A stretch of 13,959 bases of DNA, from the NCBI GenBank assembly GCA_003222935.1, contig QHXL01000153.1, forward strand, positions 540 through 14,498, written 5' to 3'. Both the position numbers and the translations under genes were made by a program. This DNA is from Acidobacteriota bacterium. GTDB lineage: Bacteria > Acidobacteriota > Blastocatellia > Pyrinomonadales > Pyrinomonadaceae. Shown here piece by piece: positions 9,984 through 13,959 of the stretch (within the stretch, counting starts at the first letter, position 1; every line of letters begins with the position of its first letter). The notes below the pieces were generated by a model. It saw only the letters and a program-made list of their open reading frames with translations, was not told the DNA's origin and made no database searches.

Positions 9984-10220
9984 TCAATCCGCGGCCGTTA
10001 CTTCTTCAACTTGCCTTGCTTCCGGAAGTTTGGTCCCACACCACGGGCAATAGTTAATTACTGAATAAGTTGAACCGCCATCGTGTACGGGGATTCCGTA
10101 CTCTCCAAGCTGTTTTGAAAAATAGACAATGCAGTCGGGACAATCAAACGGATCCGAATGATCATCACACTTTCGTTCGACTTCAGACTCCATCACTCCG
10201 CAACAATGTATCGTCGTCAT
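9984..10220 (-). CDS. Small zinc-ribbon protein, DUF6980-like
   Basis: 78 residues. Function is not known. It has the pattern HCC near the start (His5, Cys6, Cys7), a C-x8-11-CPDC segment (FDCPDCIVYF), HDGGS (46-50) and a CPWCGTKLPEAR end, which matches my recollection of the DUF6980 family of small cysteine-rich proteins. The paired CxxC motifs suggest one zinc site. The ATG at 10218-10220 gives the conserved-looking N-terminus but has only a weak ribosome site; an internal ATG nine codons in has GGAG just 2 nt ahead. The stop overlaps by one base the ribosome site of fabG, so the two probably form a short operon. Its start lies 5-6 nt from the end of the repeat element at 10226. Confidence 0.75.
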   Translation of the reverse strand: MTTIHCCGVMESEVERKCDDHSDPFDCPDCIVYFSKQLGEYGIPVHDGGSTYSVINYCPWCGTKLPEARQVEEVTAAD

Positions 10221-10225
10221 ATGTT

Positions 10226-10373
10226 ATGCCCGATAAGCGTCAGAATGTCCGATAAACTTTAGTTTCGTTGCCATCGAAAAGAAGATTCCGAGTGCACTGA
10301 TTTGGTCCGTCGACTTCTCGCTCTGATCACGACAAGCTGAAGCATATCGGACATTAATAAGCATATCGGACAT
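10226..10373. repeat. Compact element with paired, inverted 19-nt-period repeats (IS-end or operator array)
   Basis: The motif ATGYCCGATA occurs at 10226-10235 and 10245-10254 on the + strand, and on the - strand at 10345-10354 and 10364-10373. Each pair has a period of exactly 19 nt. On the right, the direct repeat is 15 nt (AAGCATATCGGACAT at 10340-10354 and 10359-10373). Taken as ends, bases 10227-10258 and the complement of 10341-10372 match at 24 of 32 positions and run TG...CA. The ~146-bp unit has no room for a transposase. Multiple subterminal repeats with TG/CA ends resemble the ends of IS21-family elements, so an internally deleted or MITE-like copy is possible. I see no target-site duplication. 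Alternatively it is an operator array at a divergent promoter. Confidence 0.8.
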
Positions 10374-10388
10374 CGCAGGAGAGACCAA

Positions 10389-10451
10389 ATGGCGCTATTC
10401 GACTCCAGTCAGGTAAACTACCGCGCTCATGATTATCATTTACAGGACTAA
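10389..10451 (+). CDS. Possible 20-residue leader peptide upstream of serS
   Basis: An ATG at 10389 preceded by AGGAGAG (10377-10383), the strongest ribosome site in this intergenic region, opens a frame of 20 codons ending in TAA at 10449-10451, just 3 nt before the serS ATG. The peptide begins MALFDSSQVN and includes two adjacent serine codons (TCC AGT, codons 6-7). The serS ribosome site (AGGA, 10444-10447) lies within the last codons, so translation of the small frame would pass over it. Translational coupling or a serine-sensing leader is inferred; I do not recognise the peptide. Confidence 0.4.
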   Translation: MALFDSSQVNYRAHDYHLQD

Positions 10452-10454
10452 AGC

Positions 10455-11738
10455 ATGCTTGACCTAAATTACGTTCGCGAAAATATCGATAAAGTTCGCG
10501 CTGGACTCCAGGCACGTCACTTCGACCTGACTGTGCTCGACGCCTTTACCGAAGCCGACACTGAACGCCGCAAGGCAATTGCTGAATCTGATCAACTCAA
10601 TGCAGAAAGAAATGCAGCGAGTCGTGAAATCGGCAATCTGATGAAGGACGGAAAGAAGGAAGAAGCCGAAGCTCGACGCGCTGAAGTTGGCTCACTCAAA
10701 GATCGAATCGCGGAGCTGGATCAAGTGCGCGCGCAAACTGAAACACGAATGCACGAAATGCTGTCGACCCTTCCGAATATTCCGCACGAGAGTGTGCCGG
10801 TCGGAAAAGAAGAGTCAGACAACGTCGAGGTTCGTCGCTGGGGAACAAAGCCTGAGTTCGACTTTGAGCCGAAGGATCACGTCGACTTGGGAACGACACT
10901 CGGGATTCTCGATCTTGAGCGCGCCACCAAGATCTCGGCCGCGCGTTTTGCGATCCTTAATGGCGCGGGCGCTCGACTCGAGCGTGCACTCGTAAGCTTC
11001 ATGCTCGACGTGCACACAAGAGAACACGGCTACCTGGAAACACTGCCGCCGTTCATCGTCAACCGTGCGGCTCTATTTGGAACTGGTCAACTTCCAAAAT
11101 TCGCGGAGGATCTCTTCAAACTTGAAGACGATCGAGATCTGTTCCTGATCCCGACCGCCGAGGTTCCTGTAACGAACTATCATCGCGAGGAGATTCTGGA
11201 CGCTTCTCAACTACCAATGAAATGGGCCGCGTACACGCCCTGTTTTAGATCTGAGGCGGGCAGTTACGGTCGCGACACTCGCGGTGTTATCCGACAGCAC
11301 CAGTTTGAAAAAGTGGAGTTGGTGAAATACACGCTGCCGGAAAACTCTTACGATGAACTCGAGGCATTAACAAGGAATGCTGAAACGATTCTGCAGAAAC
11401 TCGGCCTGCACTATCGCGTCGTGACTCTCTCAACAGGGGATCTCGGGTTTAGTAATGCGAAGACCTACGACATCGAAGTGTGGCTGCCATCTCAGAATAC
11501 GTTTCGCGAGATATCTTCCTGTTCAAACTATGAAACATTCCAGGCGAGACGCGCGCAGATCCGTTTCCGTCGAGCGGGGGGCGCAAAGCCGGAGTATGTT
11601 CATACCTTGAATGGTTCGGGGTTGGCGGTAGGCAGAACCTGGATTGCGGTATTGGAAAACTACCAACAAGCAGACGGAACAGTGATTGTCCCTGAAGCGC
11701 TTCGTCCTTATATGGGGGGCGTGGACCGGATCGGTTAG
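10455..11738 (+). CDS. serS: Seryl-tRNA synthetase
   Basis: 427 residues, normal for bacterial SerRS. It charges tRNA-Ser (and tRNA-Sec where present) with serine, in the cytoplasm, as a class II homodimer. The N-terminal helical arm that grips the long variable arm of the tRNA spans about 30-103 (charged coiled coil), starting from [10 protein letters not shown]. The catalytic core has PTAEVPVTN (233-241, substrate loop), motif 2 [23 protein letters not shown] (264-286), FREISSCSN (350-358, serine pocket) and motif 3 [19 protein letters not shown] (386-404), ending [12 protein letters not shown]. The ATG at 10455 is supported by AGGA 7 nt upstream and by the family start. The stop lies 3 nt before the inverted repeat at 11742, and sppA is convergent. 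Confidence 0.98.
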   Translation: MLDLNYVRENIDKVRAGLQARHFDLTVLDAFTEADTERRKAIAESDQLNAERNAASREIGNLMKDGKKEEAEARRAEVGSLKDRIAELDQVRAQTETRMHEMLSTLPNIPHESVPVGKEESDNVEVRRWGTKPEFDFEPKDHVDLGTTLGILDLERATKISAARFAILNGAGARLERALVSFMLDVHTREHGYLETLPPFIVNRAALFGTGQLPKFAEDLFKLEDDRDLFLIPTAEVPVTNYHREEILDASQLPMKWAAYTPCFRSEAGSYGRDTRGVIRQHQFEKVELVKYTLPENSYDELEALTRNAETILQKLGLHYRVVTLSTGDLGFSNAKTYDIEVWLPSQNTFREISSCSNYETFQARRAQIRFRRAGGAKPEYVHTLNGSGLAVGRTWIAVLENYQQADGTVIVPEALRPYMGGVDRIG

Positions 11739-11741
11739 GGG

Positions 11742-11892
11742 AAGAGAGGGATCATTTTCCAGATCTCATTTGACATTTTTCAGTGGTCATTTAAGAAATT
11801 GGTTTTGCGTCTTGGGATTCTGTGGGTCGCAGACTTTTCCTAAATAATAATTGAAAAATGTCAAATGAGATTTGGAAAATGATCCCTCTCTT
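11742..11892. repeat. 41-bp near-perfect inverted repeat between serS and sppA
   Basis: Left arm 11742-11782 and right arm 11852-11892 are complementary over 41 positions with a single G-T pair (within CCAGATCTC / GAGATTTGG). The spacer is 69 nt. The arms begin AAGAGAGGGATCATTTTCC and end CATTTGACATTTTTCA. The repeat starts 3 nt after the serS stop and ends 13 nt before the sppA stop, so it nearly fills the convergent gap. No external T-run follows on either strand. Candidate bidirectional terminator or mobile palindromic repeat; the arm sequence is unrelated to the repeat at 9100. Confidence 0.95.
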
Positions 11893-11905
11893 GTACATCC
11901 GACGC

Positions 11906-13699
11906 TTACTTAATGCGTAAATCAAACGGCATGAGAAGCATCGTCTCGCCATTCTTCATCTTATCCATCAATGCCATGTAGCGGAGTGCGCGACGGGCGT
12001 CTTCCGGAAGCGCCGCGGCTATCGCGCGCTGTTGCTCCACTTTAGTGTTTGAGTTTTCGCTGCTGGGACTCAGGATTTGCTGCAAGAATGTTTGCGGATA
12101 CGGCAAGATAACTCTCTCGACTCCTTTGTCAGCCGGTATCTTCGCCAGTTCTTTCGCGACCTCAATCGCACGATCAAGGCCACCAAACTCATCTACTAGT
12201 CCACGCTCCTTAGCTTGAGACCCGGTCCAAACGCGACCCTGGCCCACCGAGTCAACAGACTGCGCGTCCTTCTTGCGACCCTTCGCGACCTTTGGAATAA
12301 AGTCCTGGTAATAAGTCGTCTTGATCCAGTCTTCAAACTTCGCGCGTTCTTCGTCAGAAAACTTCTCGGTTTCCCGGAACATGCCGGCAGTCTTGCCACG
12401 CAATACGTACTCATTGGAAATTCCCAACCAATCGTAAAAACCACGCATCACTGGCTTACCAGCAAGAACCCCAATCGATCCGGTTATCGTCGAAGGTTGC
12501 GCAATAATCTTGGCCGCGGGCGCTGCAATGTAATAACCACCCGAGGCAGCCACATCACTCATTGAAACAACGACCGGCTTCTTCTGATTCGCAGCCTCTA
12601 CCGCGTGCCAGATAATGTCGGAAGCCAAACCCGAACCACCCGGACTGTCGACGCGCAGAACGATCGCCTTGATTGTCTTATCAGTCGCCGCATCGTTCAT
12701 TGCTTTCACGAGCGTATCCGACCCGATCGACTGATCCCCCGAAGGACTGTTTGCAGAACTACCCGATCCGATATCGCCGGTCGCGTAAATCACTGCGATC
12801 CGCTCGCCCTTGTTCAATCCCAGCGACTCTGGTGAAACGTCTCGATAATCCACAGCCCGTACCGGAGTGAAAGTGTCGGTGTCTTTGTAACCCAGGGTTG
12901 CTTTGATCTGTTTCTCAACGTCGTCGCGATATGCAGATTCGTCGATCAACCCGGCCTCTTTTGCTTTTATTGCGCCGTAAGGTGCGTTGTCGATCAGATT
13001 GCGCACTTCATCAGGCGTTTTGTGACGACCCTGAGCAATTGCATTGACGTAGTGCCCGTACAGATCATCGAGCATCGAATTGATGTACTCACGATGAGCA
13101 TCGGTCATCGTTTTTTGAGTGAACATGTCGCCGGCGCTCTTATATTTTCCGATCTGGAAGATGTCTGGATAAATCCCGAGCTTGTCGAGTGAACCGCGGA
13201 AGAACATGACGTCCGCAGCCAGACCATTGATAAACAATTCTCCCGGAGGTGGAACATAAATTTTGTCGCATGCTGACGCGATGTAGTACTCCTTGTTAAG
13301 GCCAAACTCCATGTAGGCATAGACAGGTTTTCCGGAGCTGCGAAAGTCTGCGATGGCATCACGTAACTCTTCGGCTTTTCCCCAACCAACACCCGACATA
13401 TTGACGTCGAGAATGATTGCTTTGATTCGTTTGTCGACTTTCGCTTTCTTGAATTGCATTACTAAGCCGGTGAGCGACTGATCCGGGCCGCCAAAGTATT
13501 TCTTGAAAGGATCGTCAGGGCTGTAGTCCGGGAGTGAACCTGAAACGCGCAGTGCCAACAGACTGTTGTCAGCAATGTAGGGTTCGCTCTTGCCGAAAGC
13601 TGAAATCAAAGCTGCAATACCGAGAACTGCAACTATCACGAGCACGGCGAGAACTCCGCCAATAATAAGAAGTGCCTTTTTTGTACCTGACATCGCCAT
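11906..13699 (-). CDS. sppA: Signal peptide peptidase SppA, long (67K) form
   Basis: 597 residues, the size of the duplicated (67-kDa) SppA type. It is a membrane-anchored serine protease that degrades cleaved signal peptides in the inner membrane. One N-terminal transmembrane segment spans about 8-35. Two crotonase-like S49 domains follow. The N-terminal one supplies the general-base lysine in FQIGKYKSAGDMF (Lys187 by alignment with E. coli Lys209). The C-terminal one supplies the nucleophile in SDVAASGGYYIA (Ser386), preceded by RVDSPGGSG (349-357) and followed by TITGSIGV. The start at 13699 (ATG) has AGGTAGGA-like sequence 6 nt upstream; a second ATG two codons on (13693) is possible. It converges on serS. 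mnmA lies upstream on the same strand, with its stop 100 nt before this start. Confidence 0.95.
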   Translation of the reverse strand: MAMSGTKKALLIIGGVLAVLVIVAVLGIAALISAFGKSEPYIADNSLLALRVSGSLPDYSPDDPFKKYFGGPDQSLTGLVMQFKKAKVDKRIKAIILDVNMSGVGWGKAEELRDAIADFRSSGKPVYAYMEFGLNKEYYIASACDKIYVPPPGELFINGLAADVMFFRGSLDKLGIYPDIFQIGKYKSAGDMFTQKTMTDAHREYINSMLDDLYGHYVNAIAQGRHKTPDEVRNLIDNAPYGAIKAKEAGLIDESAYRDDVEKQIKATLGYKDTDTFTPVRAVDYRDVSPESLGLNKGERIAVIYATGDIGSGSSANSPSGDQSIGSDTLVKAMNDAATDKTIKAIVLRVDSPGGSGLASDIIWHAVEAANQKKPVVVSMSDVAASGGYYIAAPAAKIIAQPSTITGSIGVLAGKPVMRGFYDWLGISNEYVLRGKTAGMFRETEKFSDEERAKFEDWIKTTYYQDFIPKVAKGRKKDAQSVDSVGQGRVWTGSQAKERGLVDEFGGLDRAIEVAKELAKIPADKGVERVILPYPQTFLQQILSPSSENSNTKVEQQRAIAAALPEDARRALRYMALMDKMKNGETMLLMPFDLRIK

Positions 13700-13799
13700 A
13701 AGTATTCCTACCTTAAAAGTATTTTGTCTGGGGATTTGCTAAAGATTTGACTGTTGTTTTGTACGTCGGGGGGAAGGAAAAGGTTTACGGACAGTCTGC

Positions 13800-13959
<160 letters not shown>

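Noticed and set aside
10340..10373. CRISPR-like direct repeat
   Set aside because: Only two 15-nt units with a 4-nt gap; the paired, inverted layout fits transposon ends or operators instead.

Overview
The window looks like chromosomal DNA of a Gram-negative bacterium with balanced base composition. The mix of genes (a compact small Hsp / ClpB / GrpE / GroEL / Clp-ATPase stress block, a secreted LolA-like protein of a type frequent in Acidobacteriota, a DUF6980-like zinc ribbon, SppA and MnmA) suggests Acidobacteriota, perhaps Blastocatellia. This placement is inference from protein character only; there is no rRNA or other marker in the window.

Layout. Bases 1-5693 (+) form a protein-quality-control block: the end of a small heat-shock protein, a terminator, then clpB, a second hsp20 and grpE with 25-nt gaps, and groEL 121 nt further on. 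The groEL reading frame is broken by an apparent deletion of about 83 nt in the apical domain. Two hairpins follow, the second a clear UUCG-capped intrinsic terminator. Next is a second Hsp100 ATPase (5905-8190, +) with a ClpP-docking-type loop but without the usual aromatic pore-loop residues; it ends in a strong terminator. Dedicated partners dnaK, dnaJ and groES are absent from the block.

From 8273 the content is housekeeping: a secreted LolA-like protein (+), then fabG (-) with a small zinc-ribbon gene just upstream of it, serS (+), sppA (-), and the C-terminal end of mnmA (-) at the right edge. Both convergent junctions (8273 gene/fabG and serS/sppA) are almost entirely filled by long, near-perfect inverted repeats (33 bp and 41 bp arms). 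The divergent junction (zinc ribbon/serS) holds a compact ~146-bp element. Each of its ends carries two copies of a 10-base motif with a 19-nt period, the two ends being inverted relative to each other. It is followed by a well-initiated 20-codon reading frame ending 3 nt before serS.

How the genes work together: small Hsps hold unfolding proteins, ClpB extracts them from aggregates, GrpE would serve a DnaK encoded elsewhere, GroEL would refold, and the second Clp ATPase may pass clients to ClpP. No gap of more than 300 bases without a gene occurs. No tRNA, rRNA or CRISPR was seen. The least ordinary parts are the broken groEL, the altered-pore Clp ATPase, the two convergent-gap inverted repeats, and the serS upstream region.
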